The notes under the pieces are model-generated. The model was not told where the DNA came from. It worked only from the letters and a program-made list of their open reading frames with translations, and ran no database searches. A stretch of DNA of 64,000 nucleotides, taken from NCBI RefSeq assembly GCF_000003815.2, contig NC_049991.1:9154764-9218763 (forward strand), written 5' to 3'. Origin of the DNA: Branchiostoma floridae (Eukaryota; Chordata; Leptocardii; Amphioxiformes; Branchiostomatidae). Shown one piece after another: positions 42,691-56,079 of the stretch (within the stretch, counting starts at the first letter, position 1; the number at the start of each line of letters is the position of its first letter). A program made the translations under genes and the position numbers.

Positions 42691-43399
42691 GTAATTCTAC
42701 TCATTCACATTGCAAAAATGGTGCTACGATTACAAGTTCTATTTTGTAGATACACAAAATCCAACAGGAAGCTCATAACTATTTGAAAAGAAATACAAAT
42801 TTGAGAGGGACTAATCTTTACCAAAATAAATGATCTTATTCTATATACAATGAGGGTGACAGCTCTTATTTCAAAACAAGACACCAAATAGCTTCTGAAA
42901 GGCAAGATACTAAATAGCAACGATACTAACATTCACTAACTCAGACAAAGGTAGAGAGCAAGATAGTGCAGGAAAGAGTGTGGATGTACTTCTAGACTAA
43001 ATTCAAAGGCACAAGATACGGATACGGATACAAGTTAAGTTTTGTGGAAGCCACGGTGTTGTTAAACGTGTGGACAGGGCGCCATCTAGCGAAGAAAAAT
43101 ATCCCTACACCTATACTGGTGCCGGCACTATATCGATACGGTAATCGGTATTAAATCTAATCACTTTGACAATTCAGGGCGTTTTGTGCCTAGGTGCTAA
43201 GTCTGCGCCGGGAGTTTAGGGTTTCTGCCGCGCTCCGCTAGCGCGCCGCGGGACATTTCCTGTCTGCCAGGCAGCAACCGCTTGAAAGTGTGGAAAGAAA
43301 ATTGGCAAAAGTTTAACATCTATTATCATAATACCGGCACGTTTACGACGATTTCTCTAGCCATACCGATTTGACAAATTGTCAACGCATCATTTTCCC

Positions 43400-43940
43400 C
43401 AGTTACATGTTGTTGTTATAGCCTACACTTGCCACTTCTTCTGTGTAACTTTTCTGCCACTCTTGTCCTGCTAAAAGCGTAATATTGTAATTGTAACACG
43501 CCGCGGAATTACACGGCGAACGTGCGCGTGGTTGGGAGGGGGTTAAAAAATAACGGCAGGAACAAACACGGCACAATTAACTGTCGCTTGTTCCTTTATG
43601 CATCCTCAGATGTTCCTTCCTTTTCTGTTAGTAAATGCATCAAACATAAACCTGCATGAGCATACAAAATGACATCAAAAAACGGACGTATAATGTCAAG
43701 AATTTTCAGTTAACTTTTGTTCGTCACAACCGCTATGACGTAACACTTTACTGCTAGCGTAGATATAAGAATGGCGGGAAATGTCGGCGTACGTTCAATC
43801 TTGCCCATTCAGCCGTAGATCCGGGCGATAATGCAACGGTTGAACCTTTTGGCCTTGTTGTCTTCGAATGCATTGTTATCGATGCTTTGTAAATGATGTA
43901 TTGGACACCTAGATGTCTGAAGTGTGCAGACCTCGGAAAT
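43400..43940 (+). repeat. second copy of the outer repeat seen near 35.8-36.9 kb
   Basis: Shares only the ends with 35799-36860 (GTTACATGTTGTTGTTATAG at left; GACACCTAGATGTCTGAAGT at right). Interior differs. GATATAAGAATGGCGGGAAA at about 43764 could be a TATA-type promoter for the 44326 gene. Confidence 0.4.
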
Positions 43941-44319
43941 AACTATTGTTGCATGTGTAGAACTCTTTAAATTTCATTATTTTTTTATCTGCGGGTATTA
44001 GTCTTACTGCCGGTATTTATGCCAATTCATGTTACATCTTTACTAGTTGCGTTGTATGGGCGAAAGAAAACCCAAGGTCAAGTTCGTGCAAGGTAGCAGA
44101 ACATAGTATTTTTGCGCTACCCCCGGGGTCCATGACGCGGGTACTTAAGCAGTACGGATAAAACTGTTGAAACAGAGGTAAAAAAGCCTTATTTAAGAGG
44201 CAGCCATAGAAACTCACGTCGAAAACTTAAATCGCTTAGTTACAACTACGACTGAACGTGTCGAATCCCTCAACTACTACTAAACTCAAGCATATGTGTT
44301 TCGTTTTGAATTTCTATAG

Positions 44320-44709
44320 GGTACAATGGATGCGATGATCAAAGTTCTGCTGGATCAGTCAGAAAAGTATCGTCCGTTTGAAGAGGATGAGGCGTTGGAC
44401 TTCATTTTGGATATGGAGAACCAGTGGTCGTTGTGTGCTGACCGTCGACCCGATGTAGAAGAAGATGATGAAGACGAACCGATGATGGAAGAAGCGGTAG
44501 TCGAAGACCCTGTCCCGGTAATCAAAGTAGAACGGATGGATGAAGGAGAAGAAGAAGAAGAAGAAGAAGAGGAAGATGACTACGATCTAGATGAAGATCC
44601 AGAAGTTATAGTGATTCTACAACGCACACCGGCCATGATCAGAAGAAGAGAGATTGACTGGAAAACGAAAATTGCGGAATGGAAGCAAGAGAATATCAAA
44701 CTCTTTTGA
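44320..44709 (+). CDS. small acidic protein, 127 aa, probable terminal coding exon
   Basis: No family recognised. A 3' splice site (TTTCTATAG, ending at 44319) stands just before GGTACAATGG, so the coding ATG at 44326 is near the start of an exon whose first exon would be non-coding. Residues 1-35 are an amphipathic-looking stretch. Residues 45-60 and 75-100 are Asp/Glu runs. IKVE at about residues 66-69 fits a SUMO attachment motif (hydrophobic-K-x-E). The C-terminal 25 residues are basic and Trp-containing (IDWKTKIAEWKQENIKLF). Similar in plan to the acidic protein at 20-21.5 kb (short N-terminal segment, acidic body, basic end) but I see no clear sequence match. Could be a transcription-associated or chromatin protein; that is a guess. 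Confidence 0.5.
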   Translation, partial: GTMDAMIKVLLDQSEKYRPFEEDEALDFILDMENQWSLCADRRPDVEEDDEDEPMMEEAVVEDPVPVIKVERMDEGEEEEEEEEEDDYDLDEDPEVIVILQRTPAMIRRREIDWKTKIAEWKQENIKLF

Positions 44710-45144
44710 ACAGTATAATAATATACTATGGAAGAGATTTTTAAGTGATTTTGTGCCAAAAATGATAACGGGGTCCTTTTAGTAAATATCTCATGCACTA
44801 TCATACCAAATTTCGGGTTCCTTTATCATAATACCTTTTTATAAAGAAATTTTGCAAAACCAAGCACTCTTATAGCCCTACGTTCAAACTACATGTGTAC
44901 AGAGAGACAAGAGGAAATGGTACCTACCTCATAATATCTTGAAGCCCCATTTTGTTGACATTGCGGTAGCTTGCTGTGTTTTTCAACTCGTTCAACTCCA
45001 CAAGTCAATTTGGTGCGGATCTTTCTGGAACCGTTTCCCCACTTGACTATATTCCAGTCTCTAGTCTCTGATTTATTGAAAACCATCACAATTGTTAATC
45101 CCGCTGGATTTTCAAAATGTTACGTATTATCATTATGTAGAATA

Positions 45145-45673
45145 AGGCCAGAGCAAGTAAATTTTATGGATGATATCATCGTGCGCATTATTTTTCGCCT
45201 GATTTCAGAAAAAAAAACAAGGAATGGTCAACATGACGATAAAGTACCAAAATGAGCAAGTATGTTGCGTTTTAGCCTAATAATTGTACTTGTAGAAGTG
45301 GCACTTGCGAGGTACCCAGGACTGTAGTTGTAGAAATGAAAAAAACTTAATGGATAGTTGTAAAAGTGACACCAATATGGAAGTCACGAGTGTGGTTACC
45401 AACTTGGTTGGTGATGCCAGTCTACCACACTAGTGTCACTTTTACCACATCAGTACATGTCTTGAATACAGGAATAAATGCCTTGTTGGCTCTGATACCA
45501 TGTTTTGCCCCTTTTATTCTTGTTACAACAGTCATCACAAGTTTATAGTGCCTAATTTTGAAAATGTAGCCATCGTGTTTTTTTCCACCCATCTTGTTTT
45601 TTCGTCCTATCGCACTATTTTTGCAGTCTGTAGAGGATGTCATCCATAAAGATTACTTGCTGTGGCCTAAATG
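45145..45673. mobile_element. 530-bp inverted-repeat (fold-back) element
   Basis: GGCCAGAGCAAGTAAATTTT at about 45150 is mirrored by AAAGATTACTTGCTGTGGCC ending about 45667. The next bases (ATGGATGA.ATC) also match, and similarity fades inward. No frame of note. Confidence 0.6.
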
Positions 45674-47480
45674 AAAAGAAGAGAAACCTATATACCCCAT
45701 CCTTTAAAAAGCTTTAAATATCTGTGTGTATGTGTGTCCGCATGTGTGTGAGAAAGAGCGAGCGAGAGCGGGCGGGTGGACGTTCGTCTCTGTGTGTGCA
45801 TGTGCAAGTGGATGTGTTTGACACAAGTGAATACAGGCTATTTCATCGTACATTTTACTGTGAACCAATCAAAAAACATTTGAAACTATTGTAAACAACC
45901 GCATAACTGTCGTAGACATATTTTTTGCGAAAATAGTCGACTGGAATTAAAATTAGAGCCCGACTATCTTTAGCAGTGTCCTACGATGTCACTTTTTTTC
46001 CTGGCGAAGACAATTTCCTTTTTCTCAATACACCTCGAAGGTTACCCATGAGTGACCACCATGATGTGAATGAAGAACATAAGTCCATAACGCCTGGATT
46101 TGTTGTTGCGATTTGTCTCCACAGTTGGGTCAGTCGGATGTCCTGCAATGAGAAAATGAGAATGATAAACAAGCTACACATTCAAGTACCCCCATACTCA
46201 ATAATAGCACGGTCCAGTCCACGCATGCGCATAGTAATCTTTAGCAACACGTGAGACCTCTAGCAATACCCCTATCCGCGAATGGACCCGTCCAAAGCCC
46301 ACGCATGCGTACTCCCACTACGGGGAATGCGCCCCAAAAAGTCCGACGGCGAAAAAGCTATGCGGGGAAAATACCTGATACCCACTGAGTTGCACTGGGT
46401 TTGATTGGTCACGTGATACTCGACTACGTCTAAACTGACTGTAGACTCCGCGAACTTGAAGAGAGTTGCAACTACTTTTGCGTCCCTTACTAACTGGCGC
46501 TTCTAGTAGTAGTTATATCACCCCAGGTCCGGTCCGCACGTTCAGCTCCAACCCGCCCAGCTCCGGACATGAAACTACTTCCCACTATATGATGAAACAC
46601 GAATAACTTTGGGGTCAAAGAACTATATTAGCCGCAAAATGGGCACGTCGCTCGTTTACGACGCACGGGGAAAAGTCGGCAATAAATCCTATCAATAAAA
46701 TCCTGTCAATAAAAGAACTTTTGGCATCGTTGAAAAGATCGCCCTGTCAATAGTGGGGGAAATTGCTGTTTGACAAGTAGCTGTACACATTTTCGCATTC
46801 TTGACAGGATTGTAAGTTGTAACGTATTGCCCCTGGCGCAGCACTCTCCCTGGACGCTTTGCCCCAACTGAGGGGCGTTGTCCAGTACTCAATCAAGATC
46901 AAGATCAAGAAGAACTTTGAAAGCGATGTCACATTTTCTTTCTGATAATATGATATTCCCGCACTCTGGCCCCAGTTAAGTCGTAGCTCATTGTAGCAAT
47001 GTGTAACAAAATTTAAAAAGTTCTAAATTCGGAACAATGAAATAGCCACATTTGTTTTCGAATTAGTAACTTAGAAGACAAAAAACACCAAAGAAAGATA
47101 TACCAAATACGATGATGTCGCTCCCAATTAATTGTGAGTTTTATATTCTGCAATATTCATTTTTCTACCTTTCTGTAAACTTCAATCAATAAATAAAAGT
47201 TCATCCGCTTAGTCATTCATTAAGGATGAACATTCAGGTACAACGTTAGTCTATGGGAGCCTACTTCTATGGCCCACACTACCCGGTTGCAATTCCTAAG
47301 ATACTGGTACTTCCCGTAGATATTTTCTTGGGACTACATTCGCATTCCTCTGGACACATTCCTGTACATTTCCTATAATTCTTGCACACACAAATACAGT
47401 GTACTACATTTTGTATAACATTAGGCTTGCCCTTGAGGCGAAACGGTGACATACGACCGAGCCTTGTGAAAAGCTAGGTA
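45674..47480. other. intergenic; TG-rich tract and two CGCATGCG sites
   Basis: A TG/GAGCGA-rich low-complexity tract at 45722-45820. CCACGCATGCGCA at about 46219 and CCACGCATGCGTA at about 46300, about 80 bases apart, resemble NRF-1 sites, but no first exon was recognised next to them. Confidence 0.35.
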
Positions 47481-47489
47481 GAGTAACGT

Positions 47490-47700
47490 TAGTTCACCTT
47501 TATCCGTGGGGGTAACCTATATCCGTTGTTTCTCAAAACAGCACATTTAGGGATCAGTCGACGGACGGTTGTTTCAAATGGTAACATTTTCAAAATATAG
47601 CAGTTTGAACTCACATTTCGTCGGCATGATAGCCCTAAATACCCTGCTTTTAAAAGCAACGGATATAGGTTACCCTGCGGATAACGGAGAATTACTAGCG
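47490..47700. mobile_element. small inverted-repeat element (MITE)
   Basis: GGTAACCTATATCCGTTG at 47511-47528 is exactly reversed at 47657-47674, and the match extends outward loosely (TTATCCGTGGG / CTGCGGATAAC). A related TTATAACCCGGCGGATAAAG occurs alone near 59035. Confidence 0.65.
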
Positions 47701-47935
47701 TTAACGGTTATCTTACATAACGTCGCCAGAGTTACCCTCTTCCAAAGTCTCGAAAATGAACTTCAAAATTGACTGCAGTTCAATGCAGCTGCCAGGGGAC
47801 CCGAAGTTTATACAACTTCTTCACGACTACAAGGGGAACCTACTAGTGCCCAAAAAGTCACGATGGCCATATCAGAACATCCAGATTGAGAACATGAGAA
47901 CTGAGTCCAGTTATATCATAATTCATTTTAAAAAA

Positions 47936-48378
47936 AAATGTCTGTAAGGATCAACGGATATCAATGGTAGCAGGGGTAAAAAATCGATTTGGCTCAAACT
48001 TTGTACAGTGACAGTACTTGGTAGTTTTCTTTACCTATTTTCGTATCTCAAAAAACACTGAAAATCAGCATACTTTACGACTTTGTTACTACAGCACCTT
48101 TGAACGTACTGTCAAAATAAAACAATATCTAAATAGACCAACATTATAAGTAAATAAGGTAGTGGCGATAAATTCAAAGGTGTGTCAGTGACAATGCCGT
48201 AAAGCATGTTGATTTCCGTGTTTTTTGAGATGCGAAAATTGGAGAAAATGGCCAGAAAACCATGGTAACGAGGTGATTTTGGGGGGTTGTAGACCAAGGC
48301 TATCACTGCAATGTGCAAAATATGAGCCAAATCGATTTTTTGACACCTGCCACCTTTGTTTGATCCTTACAGACATTT
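47936..48378. mobile_element. 443-bp fold-back element
   Basis: AAATGTCTGTAAGGATCAA at 47936-47954 is exactly reversed at 48360-48378. Inner blocks also pair (TCGTATCTCAAAAAACACTG with its reversed form at about 48215, and AATCGATTTGGCTCA with TGAGCCAAATCGATT). It truncates a 60-codon frame that starts at 47756. Confidence 0.75.
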
Positions 48379-48602
48379 GCTCTTGAGTTTAAATGTTCAA
48401 AATTAAAGTTAGTGTTTTGGCAATGGCTCCGCACACATAGCCGAGCAAACGATGATGTGTCTTTCTGTCCTAGCCGGCTTCAAGTTTGTCAACCGGTGCA
48501 AAACAACATGAAATGTACATTGTACTTTGATGTACTACTTTCAGTTGGCAACGATTTTTATTGATTTCAGACAACACACTTGACAATTTCGCCATACAAA
48601 TT

Positions 48603-48702
48603 NNNNNNNNNNNNNNNNNNNNNNNNNNNNNNNNNNNNNNNNNNNNNNNNNNNNNNNNNNNNNNNNNNNNNNNNNNNNNNNNNNNNNNNNNNNNNNNNNN
48701 NN
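48603..48702. other. assembly gap (100 N)
   Basis: 100 N directly followed by a (TCTG)n run, so the gap is probably a collapsed microsatellite. Confidence 0.97.
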
Positions 48703-48793
48703 TTGTCTGTCTGTCTGTCTGTCCCTTCGATTACGGATTCTGGATTCTTATAATTAATATCTGTTCTTGTATGACACAATTATGACCGTCCTT

Positions 48794-48983
48794 ATACCCC
48801 CCTCACATTAGGCGCGATTCGATCGGACGATGAGTCTGCGAGCTCTAAATTACGAGGAGGCATGACCCTGACGGGAAGGGGGAACTCTGCCATTTCTTCG
48901 TCGGCATCAGGGTCATGCCTCCTCGTAAATTAGAGCTCGCAGACTCGTCGTCCGATTGAATCGCGCTAATGTGAGGGGGGTAT
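48794..48983. mobile_element. 190-bp near-perfect hairpin MITE
   Basis: Arms of about 75-80 bases: the left arm begins ATACCCCCCTCACATTAG and the right arm is its reverse complement, with only a few differences. The loop is about 35 bases. High arm identity suggests a recent insertion. TA-rich flanks (TTAT / ATTATA) do not give an unambiguous duplication. Confidence 0.85.
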
Positions 48984-49439
48984 TATATGCCCCAATATGC
49001 TGTCGTAAACAGGTCGTGCGACGAACGTGACCGGGGCTCTTATTCATGCTTTTAACAAACTTTTAATTGTAATGCAATGAATCATGCTCGTCTAATCTAT
49101 CATTACGAACAGATTAAGTACTCTTATCAGGAGAGTCCATACGCGGTCGATAAGTGTCTCATTAATTATTCATTAGCCACGACCATTCACCAACTACCGT
49201 TGCTATGGCAACGTGGGAACGAGTTCGGCCGAGAATGAAGCACAGTGTTTAACGTGTTGTTATCGATCTTTGATAACCAGATACGTCTCTAAGTTTGAAA
49301 TATTTGCGTATAGGAAAAATCAATACGTTGTGCAAATGACTTCATGGAGTTCTCCATAGGAATGTGATACCATATTTGGTCACAGATGTAACCGTTCTTG
49401 AACAAGATGTATGCAATTCAATTAACCGTTCCATTTGGT

Positions 49440-49605
49440 CCAACATATTTGTCTCTCGTTTTTCTCATCGTCTCTCTCCCTCTCTCTGTCTCTCTCTCTC
49501 CTTCTCTCTCTCCTTCTCTCTTCAGAACTGTCTGTTAGCCTGTACATGTATGTCTGTCTTTTCAATCTCCCCCTCTCTCCTTCTCTTCAGAGCTGTCTGT
49601 TAGTC

Positions 49606-49642
<37 letters not shown>

Positions 49643-49795
49643 TTACCTCTCTCTCTCCCCGTCTCTCTGTCCCCCTCTCTTTCGAGCTGTCTGTCAGTCT
49701 GTCTGTCTTTCTCTCCCTTTCTGTCGTTCACTCTATCTCCCTCCCTTTTCTCCCCATGTCGCCCACTTTCTCGCTCTCTCACTTCCGTCATATAT
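49440..49795 (+). repeat. (TC)n-rich low-complexity tract
   Basis: Long CT/TCTC runs with interspersed CTGTCTGT and AGCTGTCTGTTAGTCTGT units repeated about four times. The open frames rich in Ser-Leu here, and Arg-Glu on the other strand, are artefacts of the repeat. Confidence 0.9.
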
Positions 49796-52700
49796 GATCA
49801 GCGGTACTACCAGGTGCAGAGGTTGTCTTTCAACCTGTCTTTTTGTTTGACTTTCTCACCTTTCTTCGATCGGACTTCGTTTCAACGTCCGCGCGCACAG
49901 AACACAAGCATCTTTCACCGCGCCTTGTCATCCGAACGACATTGTTCAAATATCGTCCATGTTTGTATTTCTGAAGTCCACCTCCCACAAAGAGAGACCG
50001 CATGGTAATTGTTGACACACATGGTCGGTAAATATGGAATACGTCAGATATTATGCAATAAAAATGCACATGTATAAGACTTTTTTTGTTATGATTATCC
50101 TATGTTGAAACGCTCTTATTTTCTGTAGTATGGAGGTATGGAATACTGTCCAAAGTATCTATGTAAGAAATATGGATAATGTATTTTCTTATTTCCTCAC
50201 TAATTTTTTTGCAATTCTTCAAAACAAAAAAAGGGGGCGTAGATTCGGGTTGATAGAGAAGGGAATGATCACTTTAGAGGAGGTCTGGGTTCAAAACGGC
50301 AATATGGCGGATTCAGCACAATTTGTCTTTTGATGAAACTTAAATGACTCTTAATGAATAGACTAAACATTTTGATTGCAAAATCAAAACATATCTACAC
50401 ATATATATGTATGTATATAAATTGTAATCTCCGATTATGACGTAGAGATCCCGAGCGGATCACTTTAGATCCATGGATCAAGTTGAAGCTAAAGATTTTG
50501 GTTGGGAGACCAACGTGACACATTCTTAGCGTCCCACATCATTGTCTATGTCGACAGGGACTCCAACTACGATCTTTACAGATATATATATATACGCCAG
50601 ATGCTAATGTCTACCAGTAGCCGAGAGGCCGCCCCACCCACCTCCCTCCCCTACACACAGAATGCTTCTTGGCTGCTGGCTAAAAAATTAACTCTTCAAT
50701 GGGCGGATAGCCGCATATTCTTTCCGTTGACAAACTTATGAAAACACAAAGTCCACGAATATTTGACCCTATAGGGGTCCACAAATAACTGTGACAAACC
50801 CTATATCATTTCAGACGATTTTGTAATACAAATAGCAAATACAATGGAAAAGTTCACTCTGAATTTTGCAGAGAAAAGTTGGAGATTGTCATATTCAATT
50901 ATAGAAATATCAGTATCAAAAACGTCTCTAAGTACGATGTATTTATGTTCCTTTGCGTTTCCTTTCAAGCCATAACAAGTATTTGTTCTCCTCATTCAGT
51001 CCCTACAGCTGAAACTACATTTCCTGACTTTGTTTGCACTCGATCTAGGAGCCCCCCTCCCCCTTTTTCAGCCCGCCGGTTGTAGAAGACACTTGTTCAA
51101 ACATCCCCCGATCGTTTCCTGTACAATTGCTGTACAACTGTTTGTGTAGTAATCCGGTTTCAATCAGTCCTAGGTTTATTGAGTTTTCTCATAAGTACAT
51201 TGTTAAAGCGGTTACGTCTGTTTAATCAACCGCCGTTTTATTTCTGTTGTGGGCTGTGGTGAGATAAACTGACTACTAATATAAACAGGTGTAAGTGACT
51301 AGAAAGTTTTCAGGTGAGCATATCGTCTAAGAGGTGCCTCAATGTTAGCCTCCTTTGCAGCTTTCTATGAGCACCAGCGTTCATTTTTTTAGGGGGGAGG
51401 GGGGGATTCGTGATTTTTAACATACCTTTGGGCCAGATGCTTATATCTATTATGCCAGGAAAATTGTGTCTGCGTCCTCTAGAAGGAAAATTTTCGTGGC
51501 AAAGTTATGTTTGCAAATGTGTTCCCCTCCCCACAGCAATTTGTAAGTTCATGAATCATGTCACAAGACTATTGCGACAACTCAACTAGTTCTTAGATTG
51601 TAGACGATTCCCAAAAAGACAAAGGCTACATGTACGAAAGAAAAACGATACACAGAAATAAACCTACATATGCTTATTTACATATTGAACACACACAATG
51701 TGATATGAATTTTGACAAGAAATTATTGTACACAATATGTAATATTGGACCGTGTAGGACTTTTTGTTCGATCTTTAATTCGGAACTGTAAAATATTGCT
51801 GTTCTAGCATGATTTTCACAGTGAACGCTATTTTTATCACTGGCAATAATGCTTTGGTTTACTTCAATTGAGGAAAAAAACATGGTGTCGTCCGATTTGC
51901 GGAGGAGATTAAATTCCACACTTTGTGATGACAACACAACATTGTTAGGTATTCCCCACTACACTAAGTGATAGTTAAGGCGCTCAACTATGTTTATAGT
52001 GGATAAAAGCTGACTTAAAAGGAATCAAAGCCGCTCCCGATTCATTCATGCAAGAATTAAGCATATTGCGTCTGTTTTTCTTACCCACATGTATACTCCT
52101 TATGTAAATTTGACAAAGAGTATACTCTGTAACGTAGTGTAATTAAAACCATCTGTCAACAAATAAACAAGAAGTCGGCGCAAGAATGTGTGGAAGTTAC
52201 AATCTTAATTTTCTTAAGTTTCTTTCTTGTTTTCAATTCATTCATATTTAACTAAGAATGTATTTTGTCAACAGGCTATTTTGTATCAGAAAGAATACTC
52301 AATGGCCTATTTGAATCGCAGTTTCTCTTATACTTTTAGCCGTATAAATAATACACTACAGGAATGAGATATAGATACAGCTCATTTACTGTGGTATTTC
52401 ACGTAGCTTCAGGGGAAAATGTAGGGAATTCTTCAAAGGTTTTGCTGTCCGAACGACTTTCTTTTCACATCAGTTTTAGGATAATTCAACCAAGGAACTT
52501 GGTTCTATCAAGGACGACTGTTTTTAATTCTCGTCTATCGTTTTACTTTCCTCCAATGTTAAATTTCTCTTTTATACAAGTTAGACCATCCGCTGCTTAT
52601 GATAATTTGTTTTTCTTAACATGTAGCCTTATAAATGACCACAAATATTATTAGTTGCAAAACTACTAGATTATAAGCAATATAATTAGAATCTATGCTT

Positions 52701-55700
52701 CTTTATTGCCTTGTTCAATACCATTTTCTTCATCCACATAGAAGATTCAAATATGTGACGTCAGCATACTCTCATGTGACTTTGTGATACTCTTTTGTTC
52801 ATATTCCTACATTAATAATTAACAAAGAAAGTGTCTTGCCAAAAGCTCACTACTATATACTGTACACACTTAGAATGATAAAGAACGCACGAACGTGTTT
52901 AAGTGTGTATACACTGACCTACTTAAGTGCATTTCTATACACCAAGAGTCTTTTGTTAAGTCCAAAGGTACTAATCCTCTAGCGTGGCACTTAATGCAGT
53001 AAATAGCAACTTTTGACCTCGGAAAATGTTTGACTTTTAGGTAGTAAGTCTCAATTCTACTTCAAAATGTCACAGCGGATTCGTAATTGTTCTATTCTTA
53101 TTTGAATGGCTTTCTGACAGTTTTCTGACAAACATGTCGAGAAAGTTCTTGTATGGTACAATAAAACCACGACAATTTTTAATAAACAATGATCAGTATA
53201 TACTGTTGTAGAATAGGTTACAATATTGAGTATCCATATAGCAATATCATTCAAGGTTGACAACGATATTTGAAAGTAAAAATTCGCATAATAATTGAAA
53301 GATTTGTATCTTTATTTTTTTTTCATCCCTGAGGTATTTGGGTTACGCTTTGTCAATATATAAAAGGATTTTCTATTGCTGAGCAGAAGAAAGAATCGTA
53401 TTTGACTAAGGGACATACGGCTCAGCATTTTGCCATATTTGGTTATTTCGGAAGGGACAAGACAACAATCAAAATTCTCTAGGTCATGCTAATTAACTTC
53501 ACCAATCTTTAAACACATACTTTGAATAAATACTCTATGGTCAGATATTCACTATTTGTTTGCATAATTCGCTTCATTGGCCAAGATCATTCCATTTCAT
53601 TCGTATCTGAATAAATGTTTTTACAATTTACGCCAACTTACGCTCGTGATACTGACAGTAGCACCACATTCACCTGCACAAAGGACTTGTCACGAAACCG
53701 TCATGCAATTCGGTTGGGTGGTGGTCAATTGGCGACGTTACAAAGAGGGGTTTTAAGTGATGTTTATTTTGGTTTGGTCTAAATGGATACAATTGTTTAC
53801 ACACAGGACTGTAACAGATAATATTTGCATTACGAGTGATGAAACACATCCTCTAACACCTACACACATTTTCCAACTTGTATTCTTCCACATATTGTGA
53901 TATGCATGATTTGCCAATCATTATGAATATGGGAATATATGGCTTAGGCATCTTTATGCTGAAGAAAGCAGAATATTCGTTTGGAATTGCTGAATGTTTG
54001 TTTTATGCTGAAGACAGCAGAATATTCGCCAGCATACCACGCCCGAATGCATGCAACCTGTAATCTGCATATTTTCAACGTGCCTCAGGAAAGGTCGTTC
54101 GACTCGCAAGCTTGTCACTATCAATGATTCCCGCCAAAGCCCATACAAGAGCTCATTCTTTTCACATGCTGCTGAGGAAAATATCTCGGCTATTTCCCTA
54201 AGGGTGTTCTCATATTAAGGTGTCTCCAATAGGGATGCATTTACTCAACATATCATGTATCTAAACAGCGAGTCTTCTATGAATGTTATCTATAGTCCTT
54301 TGACAATTCATCTCCAATATTGATATATACACAATTACATGTTATTGAAAATTATCATTTTCCAAAGAAATATCATATTTTGGCCTCTCTGTTTAAAGAA
54401 AGAAAGAAAGGAATTTACGGTGCAATTGTTCTACTGCTATTCGCAAGGCCTCTATTTTTTGTGTAAACAAAATCGCGTCATCAAAACAACATTCAAAATA
54501 TGCTAGATAGTGTCATCACGAGTATGCATATAAACATTATTTTGATACAAGTATACAGACAGCTTGATATGAATACAAACGAGTAATTTTATGATGGAAT
54601 ATGTTTACCGTAAGTTTTACAGCTGCAGTGCACTGACCAAGCCGATCTCTGGAGACATTATCCACGCATTATGTCTCTGCGGGTTACAATTACATACTGA
54701 AAAGGCGCCAGTGCGCAATACGTGATTCTAATACAGTCCAATCTGAATACACTGAAATACCCCATCTGGAAATCCACGGGAGGTTCATTTTCCATATTCT
54801 ACTTCATGACATGATTTTTCATATTGCTGTTGAAATCATATATTCTGAAATACTCACTTCGGAGGCCTATATTACTAAAATGAAATACGATACGGATTCA
54901 GTGTCAAAGAATTTTTTTTCTGAGAGAAAAAAATATATATCCTTGTGTGATGGCAAACAGATTTTGTTTCCGATACAGATCGGCAATATTGGCTGGTCCC
55001 TAATATAATCCAGCTTTAAGGGTATCGGATGGAAGTTTCATGAATATGATCATTTACCGCCTGATAGTATGAGTGAATTAAATGTAATTCTAGCTCATAT
55101 ACTGTTAGTGTGTGGTTTTCACAAATCCGTGATAAAATTATATATTCTTGATGCGGTAATTGAAAGAAATTTTCTACATTTTAATGGCGTATGTTTGGCA
55201 AAAAAAAAAGCTCCATTTGCCATTGTATCGAGTCCTTTGTGCTTGAACGAGACCCCTATGGGACCATTTCAATTCTTGATGACCCGTTACCGTAATCGAA
55301 AACGAACGTGCGTAAATATATTCTGTCTGAAATCACCTCACTAGAGAGAATCAACACCGAACCGATTAGCATTCACTCCCAGTTTTCGCTTCATTTGAAT
55401 CAGAACTAGCACTGACAACCTAACCGTCATTATAACGTCAACGTAACGCTATGTTACAGTTTTATGTGAAAACATGAATGTATACTGAATTATGTAGTAG
55501 GAAAGAAGAGGGCATGTTAGATCTAATTTAGGCAAACGTCATTGTTTCATTCGCTTACACATGGCTATCGATCCCGTATGGGCCTTAGAAGACAAATTGA
55601 GTCTGCATATCAGACACGGTGGCACACAGACTAGGAGATTAATTGTGTTAGGTGAAACGTCCAATCGCAGACGTTGTGACGCCCGCCGTGAGCTTTATTG

Positions 55701-56060
55701 TGTTGCTAAATTGTGAATAGGATTTACAAGAACATGTAGGTTTTAGTTTCGAGAAAATGATGTTGGGAGGGGGGCAGAATATATAATAGAACAAACAGCT
55801 AGTCTTTATATGTGTTACTGTAAAGTTTTTAATACTTTATTTGTATATATGTTGGGGGTACAGTGTTATATATTTGTGATTGTTTCAATAATTCACAATT
55901 CATGACAAGGGTCGTTGATTTTTACGGCGACGTTGCAATTGAGGCTTAACACACAGATCGATATATGCACGGAAAACAAGAGACCTGATATTTGGACTTA
56001 ATGTTGTACTATTGACCCGGCGTGCAAAAGGGGTGTGTGATAGCAGGGGTGGGGAGGGGG
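49796..56060. other. AT-rich intergenic, no gene accepted
   Basis: About 6.3 kb in which I find no exon, RNA gene or element end that I can support. At about 53958-54030 GCTGAAGA(A/C)AGCAGAATATTCG is duplicated 48 bases apart. A few AT microsatellites occur (50400-50420, 50581-50596). Confidence 0.4.
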
Positions 56061-56079
56061 GCTGACAAAGAAAGCAAGA

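Noticed and set aside
44889..45089. Minus-strand exon ending TATTATGAG|GTAGGT
   Set aside because: A donor-like end and a weak acceptor-like AATCAG exist, but there is no recognisable protein, and 45145 onward is a fold-back element; too weak to list.
49435..49797. 120-codon Ser/Leu-rich frame and Arg/Glu frames opposite
   Set aside because: Direct product of a TC-rich low-complexity tract; no ordinary protein sequence.
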